A DNA stretch of 27,037 nucleotides from Plakobranchus ocellatus (Eukaryota > Mollusca > Gastropoda > Plakobranchidae), in NCBI GenBank assembly GCA_019648995.1, contig BLXT01000255.1:105813-132849 (forward strand). The letters run 5' to 3'. Shown here in pieces: positions 11,178-21,768 of this stretch. Position numbers and translations under genes: made by a program. Under the pieces are notes generated by a model that was given only the letters and a program-made list of their open reading frames with translations, had not been told where the DNA came from and searched no databases. Every line of letters begins with the position of its first letter. Within the stretch, counting starts at the first letter, position 1.

Positions 11178-14100
11178 TTGTCAAAATTGTTAAAAATAGA
11201 TGAATATAGTTTAAGCAGCTTGTACTTGTCTTATACTTTCCACAACTAGGTTCTCATTCAACTGAACAGGCTAAGATTTTGCCAAAGATCTTTGAAGGAA
11301 AGCAAAGATAAAAATTGCAACATTTGCCCTTTCTTCCACTGAACTGATACTTTTGTACTATTGCTTTGCCAACACAATTAGGTTTAAGAATAAAATGGCA
11401 ACCTTTGAAGGCTAAGATCTGAGTAAGTGATTCTTAATCTTATGTTTTTCCTATTTTGTAACAAAAATATATTAAAAATGTCCTAAGGTAAAACTTACTT
11501 TTTAAAATAAGAATTCAACAGTAATATTACAAATATTTACTCTGCATTTAGAAAATTAAATCCAAATGGTTTTGGCTTATTGGAATCTACATCTAGATCT
11601 GCATTAAATTTTGGGTCCAATAAGAAAAGATTTTGAAAGAGACTATGTTGAGAGTTGATTTCTAGAACTAGATCCAGCCACAAACCTTCGCATATTGTTT
11701 GATTACATAGAGATAATGCCAGCTTAATTTATTATTTAGCTTCATTAATTAGCTTAAAAATGGCAGGTTAGCAAGTTAAGTGCTGAGTCTCAAAATTAAA
11801 GGCATTGGTTTATTAATTTCAACTATTTCCTTGACTTGTCTTGCTTCTTTGATCTAATTTAACATCTTATACTTTTAGATCCACATCTTGTCTAGATCTC
11901 AGACCTAGCATAATGATTCAAGGTTACACAGTGTACTTCGAGTGTACAAAGATATTGCTTGTAACTGCTGAAGCTGCATAAGAAGAGAATAAAAACAAAT
12001 ACCACAATTCCTCTAATAAACACCCATTATAATATTAAATTAATATAATCATTTTTAAAATGGTCCATATGAAAGCTTTTTGGCTAAGCTAAAAAGATTT
12101 TAGGTCTTTGTACATCTGTTTTTATAGTACTGCCTAAGACGCCAGGAGCTATCATTTTAATGAGCCATTTTACAAAAAATGTATTACATGTTTTGATGCA
12201 TAGAATGAGCAAGAGTCTCAGACAAGAAATATCTCTAAAACAGTTTGGCTTTATACCCTATAAAGAGACTAGAGACCCAATACTCATTTGTCAATGTTTA
12301 TGGACAGGGGTATAGATATGCAAAAAGATCTCCACCTCTGTTTCATTGAATATTCTATGGCCTTTGACAAAGTAAAACATATAGAGCTGTTTCATATGTT
12401 AGAAAAATTAGATAGTGATAGGAAAGATGTGAGAGTAATTAGAAATCTATATTGCATCTATAAGAATTGAAGGAAAGCATAGTGATTTCAAATCCATCAG
12501 AAGAGGTGTGAGGCAGGGATTGTAATGCCTCCTGATCTTTTTAATCTAATTAGTGAAATAATCTGAGATAATCTTGATGACATTTCACGCTTAAAAATGG
12601 AGAGAATTTAATAATCTAAGGTATGCAGTTGATTCAGTTTTAATAGCAGAATCTGAAGAACAATTCCAAAAACTTTTAGATAACGTAGTTTTTGAGACCG
12701 AAAGATTGGACCTGTCTTTGAAAGTAAAGACATTGGAAAGTATGCCCATGTCAAAGAAATCCTCTAACCCCAAGAGCAATCTCTAAAGCAAAGGCAAGCA
12801 AATCAAAAAGGTTACAAAATTCAAATATCTAGGTTACCTGATAACATTAGATCATAGATACGCAATTGAAATAAATAAAAGAATAATCATGGCCAAAGAT
12901 ACATTTAAAAAAATGAAACCAATACTAGCCAACAGAAACATAAGTATGAAAACCAAAATAAGGGTAATGAAAACGTATGTATGGTCAGTACTTTTGTATG
13001 GTAGTGAATGTTGGAAAATAAAGAAGGAAATAGAGAGAAATGTGGTTTATGAGAAGAATGATGATGATATCATGGACAGAAAAAAAAGTCTAATAAATTG
13101 GTATTGAAAGAGGCAAATCTTGAGCAATCACTAATTAAAACCATAAGGCAACTTCAGTTTGTAGGTCATATTTGCTGACATTAGGACTTAGCACACTTAG
13201 AAATCACTGGAAAGATTGAAGGCAAATATAGTAGAAGTAGCCAGAGAATAACTCTTATTAAAAGTCTTATGTCATGAGCAATAGGCAAGGGTAGAAACAA
13301 CAATCTTATGAGGTTAACTGAGAATAGATTTGAGTGGAGGTACAACGATGCCTACACAAGGTAACTAAAGAAGAAGAAGAAGAGAGTGCTATACACATTC
13401 TTCCTGAAACACCAGAGGCATCATTATCTTTTTGAAAGGTCTATTGCACACAGTAAATAAAATTAGAATGAAGTATAAACCTGTGCTTATTCGAACAACT
13501 CTAGGCCTTTCAAGGCCTATGTCCATTTTCAAGAAATTTCCAGATCAGAAATTCAATTCCAGGGTGTATCCAGGCCTCCTGAAATTTCAGGTCTGCACAG
13601 ATACTCAGTATACCCTGTTACTAATATCCTACGGAAGTAGATTTTATGCCCTTTAAAATGGGGAAAAAATTATGACTCTAACACAATTATTACGTAGAGC
13701 TGCACGTAACCACTCTCTCGTGCACTGAAGTTTTGAGAAAAACAAACTTAAAGTTAGCAAACTCCAGCAATATTTATAAAAACTAATTGTCTTTAAAAAT
13801 TACTTTTAAAGAATTAAGACCAATATGAACCATGGTTTCATGCTAAAAGGGCTGAGAAAAGGAGTTAAATTCATTTCAAACAAACAAAAAAAAAACGGGT
13901 CTGAAACCCGATCTTTACATTTAAAGAGCTGTAACTCAAAACAACTCAGTGCGACATGTGTATATTTTGCTCTGGGTGGCTCACATTCCTTTTTTGGGGT
14001 GAGGATTAATGCTGCAACTGCCTAAAGAAACCTTACTGTAATTTATTGCAGGCAAGTACTGTTAACAATGTCAGATTACACAGATTCATAAAATGTACCC

Positions 14101-17100
14101 TCTTTAAGATCAAATTAAAAGGGATACAGATGTCTGATCGCAACAATTTTTCTTTTTTTGCTTCTTGAATTACCAAATAATATGGTTTTCTTTCCTGCCA
14201 GTTTAGACTTTTTTTTGAAGAGAGAAAGTTCATTATGGCTTATTTCATTTTGGTTGCCTTTAATGGTTCTATATCCCAAATATCTCTTGCTAGTTTATTA
14301 ACAGAGTTTTTGAACCATTAGCCCTCAAACCTTTTTCTAAACATGAAAAGAAAGAACTCCAAATTAAGTAAGAGATGAACACCAGTACTCTTTTTTTCTC
14401 CCCCTGTCTTACCTTCTGTGAACTATTGCTGGAGTTTGGACGACCTGCTAACTGTGATACCACAGTTTCACAGTAGCGATCCTCATTAGGGAAGTTTATT
14501 CCCTTCCTCTGAGCTGACTGTCCCTCACTAGCTTTTGCCATTTTCATGTTGGAAACAGGTTTCTTTAATATTGAGGCTGGTGAATACAATTTGTAGATGT
14601 CTGCCGGACTCTGAATAGATGCATCTCCTGCAGAATTTACTTGTGAAATCTAGGGCACAATGAAAAAAAAATACCAGAAAATGACTATGATTTTTTGGAC
14701 ACTATATTTTTACCATAATCAGTTTTAATTCTATTAAAAGCTCATGACAGCTTTCGAATACAAGTCCCTTTCAACTGAGATAGAGACCATTACCTTAATC
14801 TGTTCAGAGCTGATCATCTGACTCTATCTAGTCTTTACACAGGCCTCCTCAGCAAAAACGCAACCAAACATATTATGGTCACGGGAGATTTGGTTTTTTG
14901 TATATATAGCAGTCCAGAGCAAGGTGATCTCAGATCAGGTTTTGAGGCCCTCCGTCAGGCCCGTGTGCCAGTGGCAGGGCTCAAACTTGTGACAGAAAGG
15001 TCCTTGCAGATCTCAGAGCAGATTAGCTATTCATTGTGCCATCAATACCACGGTGGTCACAGGTACATTAAAGAGCATAGACCTACTATTAAAGAAATCC
15101 CTTATCCTGGGTGGTAATTTAGCTTATGGGAACTGTGAAGGCCTCTCTTAGTTGACCAGAAGTGTGTTTGACAAGGCTACTCAGAAGCAGAAGGATAAAA
15201 CACACTTATATGTATAAAACTTCAAGGTTATACTCATGCACTGTTCATCATCAGATTTTCAGCTCTTCTAATGACAGGAAAATGACACAAAGAAACCAAT
15301 TCAAGTATTGAAATGCTGCAAACAAAAAAAGATGCACCTTTCTACAAAAGTAAACAAAAAGAGGTAAAAAAAAAAGAAAGAAAGAAAATGGACAAAAAAG
15401 AAAATGTTTCACTAACCTCATGTGATGGCGTGTCTGTGTGAGTGAACCGTATTGTTCTCACTACCGGCCTCTCCGTCTGACTGCTTCTTGCATTTAATTT
15501 TTCAGAGCCATTTTCATCATCATCATCACCATCATCCTCATTTTCTTCACTCTCATCATCAGCAACATTGTCATCACTATCTGGTTGGACACTTTTCTCT
15601 AAATCTGATAACAGTGTAGCTTCATCCTTCCAGCTGACTGATTTTCCCTCTGGCCTTTCACTATGGTTGTCCCACTTCTCCTCACTACAAAAAAAAAAAA
15701 AAAAGAAGTTCAAATTGATTACAATGATAAAAAAACAAACAGGTTTAACAGTATCAGAATATAAACGTAAAATTAAGGTTGAAAATAGTTTGTACTTTGA
15801 AACAAAGTGATTCACTTTTCTTAGTAGTGCATGTTTTCACCTTGTTTTCATGAAACTGCCCTGCATCTTCAGGATCCTTTAAAATAATACTTATATTCTC
15901 CTAATCTCAAATAATTAAGACAGACAAAAAAAAAAAAAGATTTCAGCTCTCTCAAAAAGTTTACGTCTTTTGACATAAATATCTGCAAAACCAGCTATAA
16001 CAAAACAAGAGTTACAGCCAACAGCCCACTTGAAATGCCTTATTCCAATACCCATGATGTATTTAGACTTCAGTAGACCTGGCACAGTAAGATTGTCAGC
16101 TCTGACCTGTCCAGCTCTCCTCTGTCTGCCTCCTCCTGTTCCAGAGCATCCAAGCGAGCCCACAGATCCTGGTCACTGAATTCCTTCTCCTTAGGTCTGA
16201 CTTCCTCCTGTTTTTGTTTGTGCGCCCACTCACTGGCCTGCCTTGCTTCTTCTCTTTGTTTGCGTAGATTCTTTTTGTGCTGCTCTGAAAAAGAATTGTA
16301 ATGTGTTATGCTCAAAATAAGAAATAATAAATTATGTGCTCGTTCCTCTAGAGTAAAAAAAAATCAAACAAAGCGACAACATTAAGCTTTTCCACAAAAA
16401 GCGAAGATATAACAATGACTAATTGTACCAGACAAGTGAAAGTATACACTGAAAAAAATGTTCCTGCAGGACTTAATGTGTCTAACTCCAAACTATAAGT
16501 TGCAAGGTTTTCCCATGAGGTTGGCAATCATCACATAATACAGCATCTAAATAAAGTTCAAAAGAACTGAGGAATCTCTAATGTCTTTGAAACACTTTTA
16601 TCTAATCAGTTATCTTGATGGGCTTTTGTTTGTGTGATTCAGATTTTTTTGTCTCTCTTGCAAAGCTATTGACAATAAGGCATCTGAATAGAAACCTACA
16701 CCAACTAAAAATATGTTTTTTACCATCCCAGAGTCTCTCCTTCTCTGCATCATACTCCTCCACAATCTCCTTCACATCTTGCTGGCCCTGTTATTTAAGA
16801 AATTTTTATTCTAAAAACAGAGGGACTATACATTTTTCTAAGTAACTAAAAAAGGATTTATTGAAAGCAAGAAATTTACCACAAAAAAAAGAGGAAGATG
16901 CACCAGATGCAAAATTTGTATGAAAAACATAGGAACAAAGATAAATAAAAAGAAAAGCATAAAGTGGAAAACATCCTATCTATGTGGAGAACTTTCTATA
17001 GACATGATGTAGACTTTCTGTATATAATGTATTGAAAATTTTCACTTCTTTACTTTAATGTTTTAATTTGATCTCTGCCGTGATGCCAGCTTGCAACGCA

Positions 17101-20100
17101 ACTCTTTATATGAGACTGCTGCAACATATTGTAACAGTAAAAAAAAAAAAAATCTTAATCGTGGCTACAGCACAAAGGATAAGCTAAAAACTAGTGATAT
17201 AGAGTATAATTGCATGCTCTTCTCACTTCATGAAGAACTTGATGCAAAATTAGAAGAAGCACTAAACCACATTTGCAACAGCTCAGACCTCCTGCACAGA
17301 ATCCTAATTCAATATAAGTGAATTTACCAACCTATTTCACAAATCAGTATATGTATGATTTTCTTAGATGAAGTGGCATATGCAATAATACATAAATATA
17401 CATTTTGCCAAAAGGCAAAAAAAAGAAAAATGAGAAAGTGAGAAATTTACCTCGATTTGGTCTTGCATTCCAGAGGTGAATTCCAAACGAGGCTCCAAAA
17501 GCTTTCTCTGGGCCTTAAGATCTTTTAACTGCTTATCTAATTCTGTTTGTAACAGGGAAAAAAAAAGACGACATAATGGTGAATTTTCTCATTCAATTTA
17601 GACAATTCTTCTAAAAAAGAGTCAATCTGGAGAAATCAGACCAAACTGATATCAATGTTTCTCTGCTATTTCACCTTATAATTGTGTAAGACACCATAAA
17701 GACCAAAAACACAATTAAGTGCCAAGCGTTCTTGGAACTAAGTACACAGATGCAATACTGTACTGATACTAATTATTTTATGAAAAAGTTGCTGCTGTTC
17801 TGAGATAATATGCAAGCAAATGTGAGAAGGAACACCAATTTCAGTAAGAGATTTACATAGGGGAAAGCTTCAACTTTGATGCCGCTGTCAATTGTTAAAT
17901 ATGATTTGAATACAACTGGACAAATAAAGTAAAGCAAAGGCCTCAAGACAAATTCATCTTGTCAAGGTTGAGGTCCCTCAAGTGTAAATGCATTTTGCCT
18001 AGAATGAGAGTTTTTGTTGCCAGTTCATGTTCCCACCTGCTAAACAGGGATTGAAATCTGCTTAAACCACAAACAATTTCCCAGCTTCTCAAGGGAATGA
18101 CCAAAACTCCAGCCTAAATATAGATCTAACCTGGATGTAAATCTTTGCTTGAAAAAACAAGAATAAGAATACAATAAAAATTTGGCTGTAGATATGGACT
18201 TGCGAAGAAAGAAACTCAGTGTCATGCTCAGAGAGGAAAACTATGCAGCACAAATCAGTTAAAAGATTGCAGTGTTGGACTCAAATAAACTGCAGTCAGA
18301 CAAGACGAACCAGGTCAAGCAGCCAAAAAAAAAAAAAAACCCATTGAACCACAAGCGGCCTCTGTTTTTCAAGATTTCATTTTTCCAGCTTCCAGTGATT
18401 GAGGCAACTATCAGTATCACAGTTATTTATATCCTAGCCTACCTCCTTTGGTTTGGCAATTATAGCCTACTAAATAGGTCTCCGTGGATTTCAGGTGAAT
18501 TGTGCTTAAGCGAGCATCACTATTGCTTCCCACATACACTATTATGCAAGTTATTTTTACAAAAAATCTCTACAGACATTCAGAAGTATCTTGAATTAGT
18601 CTTCACAAAAACATATGAATAAAACCATTTTTTTTGCACGGCCCATTTTGTGTGACAATACACACATACTAAAGGCTTGATCAAATGTCAGACTAAAAAC
18701 AAAAATTATTAAAGCAGAACTACGGAGAGGATTTTTTAAAACAGAATTTTATTAATATTAGATGACAAAATCTTAATGATAAAAAAATCCCTACCATCAA
18801 TTCTTCTGCTTGCGATACTATGAGCCTGTTTTGCTGTGCGTTCTGCAAACCAGTTGTCTCCAAGTAAAACCAGAATTTCATTGGTGTGAACAATCTTACC
18901 TGGCATAAATGCCAGCTTCCCAAATGGCACCTTAAAATAATATAAAAAAGAAAGATGCAACAGAGTATGAGAAAATTATTATATCAACTATTGAGTAAAT
19001 TAGTTCTCAATATACAAACCATCTATACCCAAATGATCAACATACATAAATTAAAACTGCTTTCAACACCACCGACAGAGTAGCGTGAGATGGATTTTTT
19101 TCCAACCGGAAAAAAAGATCAAAAGGAAAAAAAAACGACAAGAGTGTATAGATCTGTAAATCTTCCACACAATGACTTAATTTCGTTGAACAAGACTGAA
19201 ACAAAGAAAAAAAAACCAAAAAAACAAAAAACTTTTGACATCTAGCACACAAGATAGACACAGCAAAAAAGAGTATGCTCTAAATGGTAGTTGAGTAGTC
19301 TATTATAGTAATATAAAAATGAGCAGCAAAAGCCTAACTTTTAAACCCTTCAGCTAGTCCATTTTGCCTTGAAATCAGAAGAATTTATCATTCAGTTGTG
19401 CATCCAACAATCAAGAAAAACTGTAGTCCTAAAGGTATTCCTCATGTTTTCAATAATATTTTTCTTTTGGTGAATGAAGTGTTGAAAAAAAAAGTTGATG
19501 TACCTACATGTATAAATTTACTTTTTAACGACTAATATCCCACCCTGCATGTAGAGAAGACAAGAATCTTACCATAACTTCATGGGTCAGCTGATCTGGA
19601 AGAGTTTTCAGTCTGTCCTGGAGGACTTTGTAATCATTCTTGTACTTTTCTCTAAAATGTGATAATCAAGTGACAGTTACTTTTTTTTGTCAAACTACTT
19701 GTAATAGAATAAGATATCAGGAATCACTTAGTGATAAACCTGAAATAGACTTTTGGACCCTGATTTCATAGCCAGTATTTTATAAAGCATTTTAATAGTA
19801 ATAATCTGGTGGTCTTCTATAAGGAAAAATGGTTGTGTGAGCAAAAGAAATATTATAATAAACATGTTGTTATTGATACAGGATCAGTAAGCAACAATTT
19901 GATGCTCATGACTTTATGGAAAGGGAAATACTGTAAAACAAGCAACAATTCAGGATTACATTATAAACTTTACATAGTAAAGTGAATTTTGTTTAACAAA
20001 GGGAAAGGCAAGCTCAATGTTTTTTTACTTGTAGAAAGAAAAGCAATTAGTAAAATTCAAAATCATTTCTGTACTCCTGTAATTGAGATTTTTATTTCCC

Positions 20101-20613
20101 AATCAATAACCAGAATCAGTAGTGATTGGCTGCTCTGATCCCATACAGATCTACTCAATAAAAAGACAAGATGACATTGCATGCCAAGTCTTGCATCGTC
20201 TCTCTCCTCATCTCTCAGCCACTGACAAGGAGTATTTGATCTTTGTGCCATCAAATAACACTACAAAAATATAGTCCAACAGTTTATCTGGACACTTTCT
20301 TACTTAACATCAACCCATTTTCCATAGACCTGAGAACTTATTACTAAATTATGGAGAAAATCTTTGGCCTATAATAGTATTATTTTTGTTAATGTTGCAG
20401 CTTTGAACTATGAGAAGAAAAAAAATTATCAAAACCTTTCAATCCATAACACAAGTAGTTTCAAAACAACAAAAGAAAAAAACCCACTAATTTATAAGTA
20501 AAGGAAATATGTGATAAAAAAAAAAACATTTACATTTGAGAAATTTGATTGTCAGTTTGAGTGAGAGCTTTAGCCTGCTCCTCCTTGAGCCGTGACAATT
20601 GTTGAGGATTCAT
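9974..20613 (-). CDS. URI1: URI1, unconventional prefoldin RPB5 interactor
   Basis: Nine coding exons join in frame to 437 residues plus TGA. Their spans are 20534-20613, 19573-19651, 18795-18930, 17451-17542, 16724-16787, 16107-16284, 15417-15684, 14413-14649 and 9974-10153. Known role: URI is an alpha-type prefoldin subunit of the R2TP/prefoldin-like complex that binds RPB5 and assists RNA polymerase II assembly, acting in cytoplasm and nucleus. Visible landmarks: prefoldin core with VPFGKLAFMPGKIVHTNE (54-71) and LLGDNWFAE (75-83), long charged helices to about 185, DLWARLDALEQEE (190-202), an acidic tract (245-271), RTIRFTHT (286-293), PADIYK (314-319), and the hallmark C terminus RRISKFKAAR (421-430). 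It is about 100 residues shorter than my recollection of human URI1, mainly through a shorter N terminus and a shorter serine-rich part before the last exon. I see no stop or frameshift in any exon. Confidence 0.95.
10203..10248. other. Assembly gap of 14 N within a poly(A) tract
   Basis: Bases 10219-10232 are N, flanked on both sides by 16 A. The true A run could not be resolved by the assembly. It lies inside URI1 intron 8, about 50 bases upstream of the last exon's acceptor, so it does not touch coding sequence. Confidence 0.95.
10508..10655. repeat. Degenerate tandem repeat, 60-63-bp period
   Basis: Units begin AAGGTTA at 10508, 10571 and 10631. The first two share CTTACTAATGAC and TATTTGAA. 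The third is partial and fades after about 25 bases. The repeat is intronic and has no coding potential on the URI1 strand. Confidence 0.75.
11143..11179. repeat. (TA)n microsatellite followed by a T run
   Basis: About 13 TA units (to 11169) run into a run of about ten T. Such tracts are unstable and often polymorphic. It lies inside URI1 intron 8. Confidence 0.9.
12100..13380 (+). mobile_element. LINE fragment copy 1, reverse transcriptase and C terminus
   Basis: This 5'-truncated non-LTR retrotransposon lies antisense to URI1 in intron 8. Protein traces in several frames follow the usual order: FIVLPKTPGA (from 12121), ILMSHFTKN, QFGFIP (about 12242), then after a one-base frame change MQKDLHLCF..Y..AFDKVKH (about 12318-12383), a VRQG-like turn (about 12508), a damaged catalytic box YAVD in place of YADD (about 12620-12631), KMKPILANRN and LLYGSECW (12889-13017), a GHIC..GKIEGK block near 13168-13230, and TENRFEW near 13318-13340, ending at a short AAG-repeat tail. 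The endonuclease part is missing. The style resembles RTE-like endonuclease/reverse-transcriptase elements of invertebrates, but I cannot fix the clade. Several stops and frameshifts mean it is dead. Confidence 0.9.
14413..14649 (-). CDS. URI1: URI1 coding exon 8
   Basis: Acceptor CCCTAG precedes ATTTCACAA, and the donor is AAG|GTAAGA. The exon is phase 0 at both ends and encodes residues 300-378. PADIYK followed by SILKK matches the conserved ADIY..SILK block of vertebrate URI1. The rest is serine- and asparagine-rich and probably disordered. Confidence 0.93.
14650..15416 (-). other. URI1 intron 7
   Basis: The intron has donor GAG|GTTAGT and acceptor CCTAG on the minus strand. Most of its middle is occupied by SINE copy B. 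The open frame at 14875-15117 on plus is simply antisense to that SINE. Confidence 0.9.
14908..15060 (-). mobile_element. tRNA-derived SINE, copy B (fossil)
   Basis: Read on the minus strand, it has A box-like TTGATGGCACAATGAA (15030-15045), GAGATCTGCAAGGACC, B box-like AAGTTTGAGCCC (14977-14988), then GACGGAGGGCCTCA and CTGATCTGAGATCA. The order and most blocks match copy A at 5558. It is in the same orientation as URI1. The gap between the boxes is longer than in copy A, through a TAGCTAATCTG segment that A lacks. No clear target-site duplication can be called by eye. Confidence 0.8.
15417..15684 (-). CDS. URI1: URI1 coding exon 7 (acidic tract)
   Basis: A long T tract then TGTAG precedes TGAGGAG, and the donor is GAG|GTTAGT. 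The exon completes the split codon for S210 and encodes residues 211-299. It carries the aspartate- and glutamate-rich tract at 245-271, a known hallmark of URI, then RTIRFTHTDTP, which matches the vertebrate block before the serine-rich region. The acidic codons are GAT/GAA-biased. Confidence 0.95.
15685..16106 (-). other. URI1 intron 6
   Basis: This short intron has donor ACAG|GTCAGA and a strong T-tract acceptor. A second GT at 16072-16073 (CAG|GTCTAC) would keep exon 6 open for 36 more bases, but its phase would not fit exon 7. The donor at 16105-16106 is therefore preferred. Confidence 0.85.
16107..16284 (-). CDS. URI1: URI1 coding exon 6
   Basis: Acceptor TTTTTCAG precedes AGCAGCAC. 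The exon encodes residues 151 (split) to 210 (split). A basic and glutamine-rich helix (HKKNLRKQREEARQA) leads into the conserved DLWARLDALEQEEADRGELD, equivalent to ELWARLEELERQEE in vertebrates. Confidence 0.95.
16285..16723 (-). other. URI1 intron 5
   Basis: The donor is GATG|GTAAAA and the acceptor TTTTTCAG. The intron is AT-rich, and no repeat or RNA gene was recognised in it. Confidence 0.85.
16724..16787 (-). CDS. URI1: URI1 coding exon 5
   Basis: This 64-bp exon encodes residues 130-150 and the first base of E151: GQQDVKEIVEEYDAEKERLWD. It is a charged helix with coiled-coil character and corresponds to the DIREEI region of vertebrate URI. Acceptor AACAG and donor G|GTAAAA are good, and phases match both neighbours. 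Confidence 0.9.
16788..17450 (-). other. URI1 intron 4
   Basis: The donor is GAG|GTAAAT and the acceptor ATAACAG. The contents are AT-rich. The open frame at 17091-17321 (plus) has no splice context or family likeness and is regarded as chance. Confidence 0.85.
17451..17542 (-). CDS. URI1: URI1 coding exon 4
   Basis: Acceptor AAACAG precedes AATTAGAT, and the donor is GAG|GTAAAT. The exon encodes residues 99 (split) to 129. The second prefoldin helix is seen as LDKQLKDLKAQRKLLEPRLEF, aligned with IDDLKKVMKNFESRVEF of vertebrate URI1. Confidence 0.95.
17543..18794 (-). other. URI1 intron 3
   Basis: This is a 1.25-kb intron with donor GATG|GTAGGG and acceptor AAACAG. Around 18,270-18,360 the minus strand has GTGGTTCAATGG and TTTGAGTCCAACA, which faintly resemble tRNA A and B boxes split by a 15-base T tract. 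This might be a further ruined SINE but is too weak to call. Nothing else was recognised. Confidence 0.75.
18795..18930 (-). CDS. URI1: URI1 coding exon 3 (prefoldin core)
   Basis: Acceptor TTTAAG precedes GTGCCATTT. The exon encodes residues 54-98 and the first base of 99. This is the most conserved piece of the protein: VPFGKLAFMPGKIVHTNE and VLLGDNWFAERTAKQA match vertebrate URI1 almost residue for residue. It forms the beta-hairpin part of the alpha-prefoldin fold. Confidence 0.98.
18931..19572 (-). other. URI1 intron 2
   Basis: The donor is ATG|GTAAGA and the acceptor TTTTAAG. The intron is A-rich on the plus strand, with several short poly(A) tracts (19116-19136, 19202-19230). No repeat or RNA gene was recognised. 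Confidence 0.85.
19573..19651 (-). CDS. URI1: URI1 coding exon 2
   Basis: Acceptor CATTTTAG precedes AGAAAAGT, and the donor is ATG|GTAAGA. The exon completes I27 and encodes 28-53: EKYKNDYKVLQDRLKTLPD and QLTHEVM, matching NDYNALRERLSTLPDKLSYNIM of vertebrates. It is the first prefoldin helix. Confidence 0.95.
19652..20533 (-). other. URI1 first intron after the start codon
   Basis: The donor is AAT|GTAAAT and the acceptor ATTTTAG. On the minus strand, 20063-20254 is open for 63 codons, but no splice pair and no URI-like sequence support it as an exon. Other contents are AT-rich, with T and A runs. Confidence 0.8.
20534..20613 (-). CDS. URI1: URI1 coding exon 1 (start)
   Basis: ATG at 20613-20611 opens MNPQQLSRLKEEQAKALTQT, equivalent to the VARLREEQEKV stretch of vertebrate URI1. 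Invertebrate URI proteins commonly start close to this point, as far as I recall. The base before the ATG is preceded by a textbook acceptor (T-rich tract, then TTTCAG|G), so a non-coding or minimally coding exon should lie further upstream on the minus strand. The exon ends two bases into codon 27. Confidence 0.9.
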
Positions 20614-21686
20614 CCTGAAAGGAAATAAAAAAAACGCATTTATAATACTATCATGACATGTCTTAAAGGTCATCATCACAATCATCCCACTATTCACTAA
20701 TTCGTCACAATTATTTCTTATTTATTAATGCTCTTAAGAAAAAATTGATGGAATAAAATTGCTTTACCTGTCCTTAATTTTGCAACCCTAGCGTAATTTT
20801 CTGTCTTACATGTTCTCCACAAAAGAGCCCTGGATTTGCTGGAGTACTAAGCTACCCAGATTCTAAAGCATATGTCACAGCCCAGAGAGAGGTTGAAGGT
20901 TTCCAAAAGGAAGTGGGATGATGGCCAAACTTTTTTGAATTTTAAAAGCCTACAATTAAGACCAAGTGCCCTATTGCATTAGGATGCACTTTGTAGAATC
21001 AAGCCCTTAAAAGCATTTATATAAAAGTAACAAAGGGCCTATGTATACACCAAATATAACTTTTATATTGGAGCTATTAAGTTATTAATTTTTTAATGAT
21101 TTATTTGGAGGCAGTTTGTAAGCAGCAGTTAAGACAGATAAAGCACACAAATTTAAAATGGCCTAGTTAAAATTAGACTTTTAAATTCCCTTAGTGAATC
21201 ATAAGATGAAGTAGGTGGTTAGTCCTCTAGACAGATACAATCTTAGGACGGGGGAGAGTGTGGAGGAAAGTAAATGGCCTTCCCCTGTCTCATAGGGCAT
21301 GACACACTCAGGTTGTGCTGTGATGTCATGCAAGACTCTATTACTTGCGGCGCCAGGCTAAGTGCCGCAACAAAATGATGGTCATACCAAGGCTTTAAGG
21401 AAATTAAATTTTACAAAATTACTCTTCTTTCAGTTTGTTCTGTCCATTTATAAGTACTTTTGCGAGACAAAAAGAAGTACAAAAAAAATTCTGTGAACCG
21501 TGAATTCAATGAACTTGGATCTAATGAGACTGCGGGCTTAACGAGAGATACATGAAGGCCCTTTTTTAGCTTTTGTAAAAATATAAAATAATACCTTGTT
21601 TGTATTCAACACATGCCAAATTTAACCACCCTGCTAATCATGGAATGGATGGTCTGTTCTTTCGTTAAAAATCATCGATTGATAGT
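20614..21686. other. Gap between URI1 start exon and GA repeat
   Basis: No exon is supported. It is probably URI1's 5' intron or upstream DNA. One hairpin is visible at about 21344-21369, TTGCGGC paired with GCCGCAA around a 12-base loop, in a less AT-rich patch (21230-21380) that may be an old repeat. I found no second copy of it in the window. Confidence 0.5.
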
Positions 21687-21712
21687 GAGAGAGAGAGAGA
21701 GAAAGAGAGAGA

Positions 21713-21766
<54 letters not shown>
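21687..21766. repeat. (GA)n microsatellite
   Basis: About 80 bases of almost pure GA, with two AAG/AGG interruptions in the first third. An open frame across it (21613-21837) only encodes alternating arginine and glutamate from the repeat. It is probably polymorphic. Confidence 0.95.

Positions 21767-21768
<2 letters not shown>

Larger units (their letters stand above)
10154..14412 (-). other. URI1 intron 8 (4.26 kb)
   Basis: This is the largest coding intron, bounded by donor AAG|GTAAGA and acceptor CTCAG|GC on the minus strand. It holds the 14-N gap (10219-10232), the 60-bp tandem repeat, the TA repeat and LINE copy 1. Between 11,170 and 12,100 I see nothing but AT-rich sequence. At 13,480-13,600 are several CCAGG/CCTGG motifs and a short palindrome AGGCCTT-TC-AAGGCCT (about 13503-13518), perhaps an old dispersed repeat, with no confirmed copy elsewhere. 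Confidence 0.85.

Noticed and set aside
13480-13600. Possible DNA-transposon end, with repeated CCAGG/CCTGG motifs and CTGTGC/GCACAG at the edges
   Set aside because: The terminal match is only six bases, there is no target duplication, and no second copy is present in the window.
14875-15117. 80-codon plus-strand open frame in URI1 intron 7
   Set aside because: It is the antisense of SINE copy B and not a gene.
15568-15810. 80-codon plus-strand open frame
   Set aside because: Shadow of the URI1 acidic exon 7 on the opposite strand.
18270-18360. A third tRNA-derived SINE on minus (GTGGTTCAATGG and TTTGAGTCCAACA)
   Set aside because: The boxes are imperfect and interrupted by a T tract, and no body sequence matches copies A and B.
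20063-20254. Minus-strand open frame in the first URI1 intron, with a charged DEERDDARLG-like stretch
   Set aside because: It has no acceptor and donor in phase with the flanking URI1 exons, and URI1 exons 1 and 2 join perfectly without it. It could be a scrap of a repeat, but no second copy was seen.
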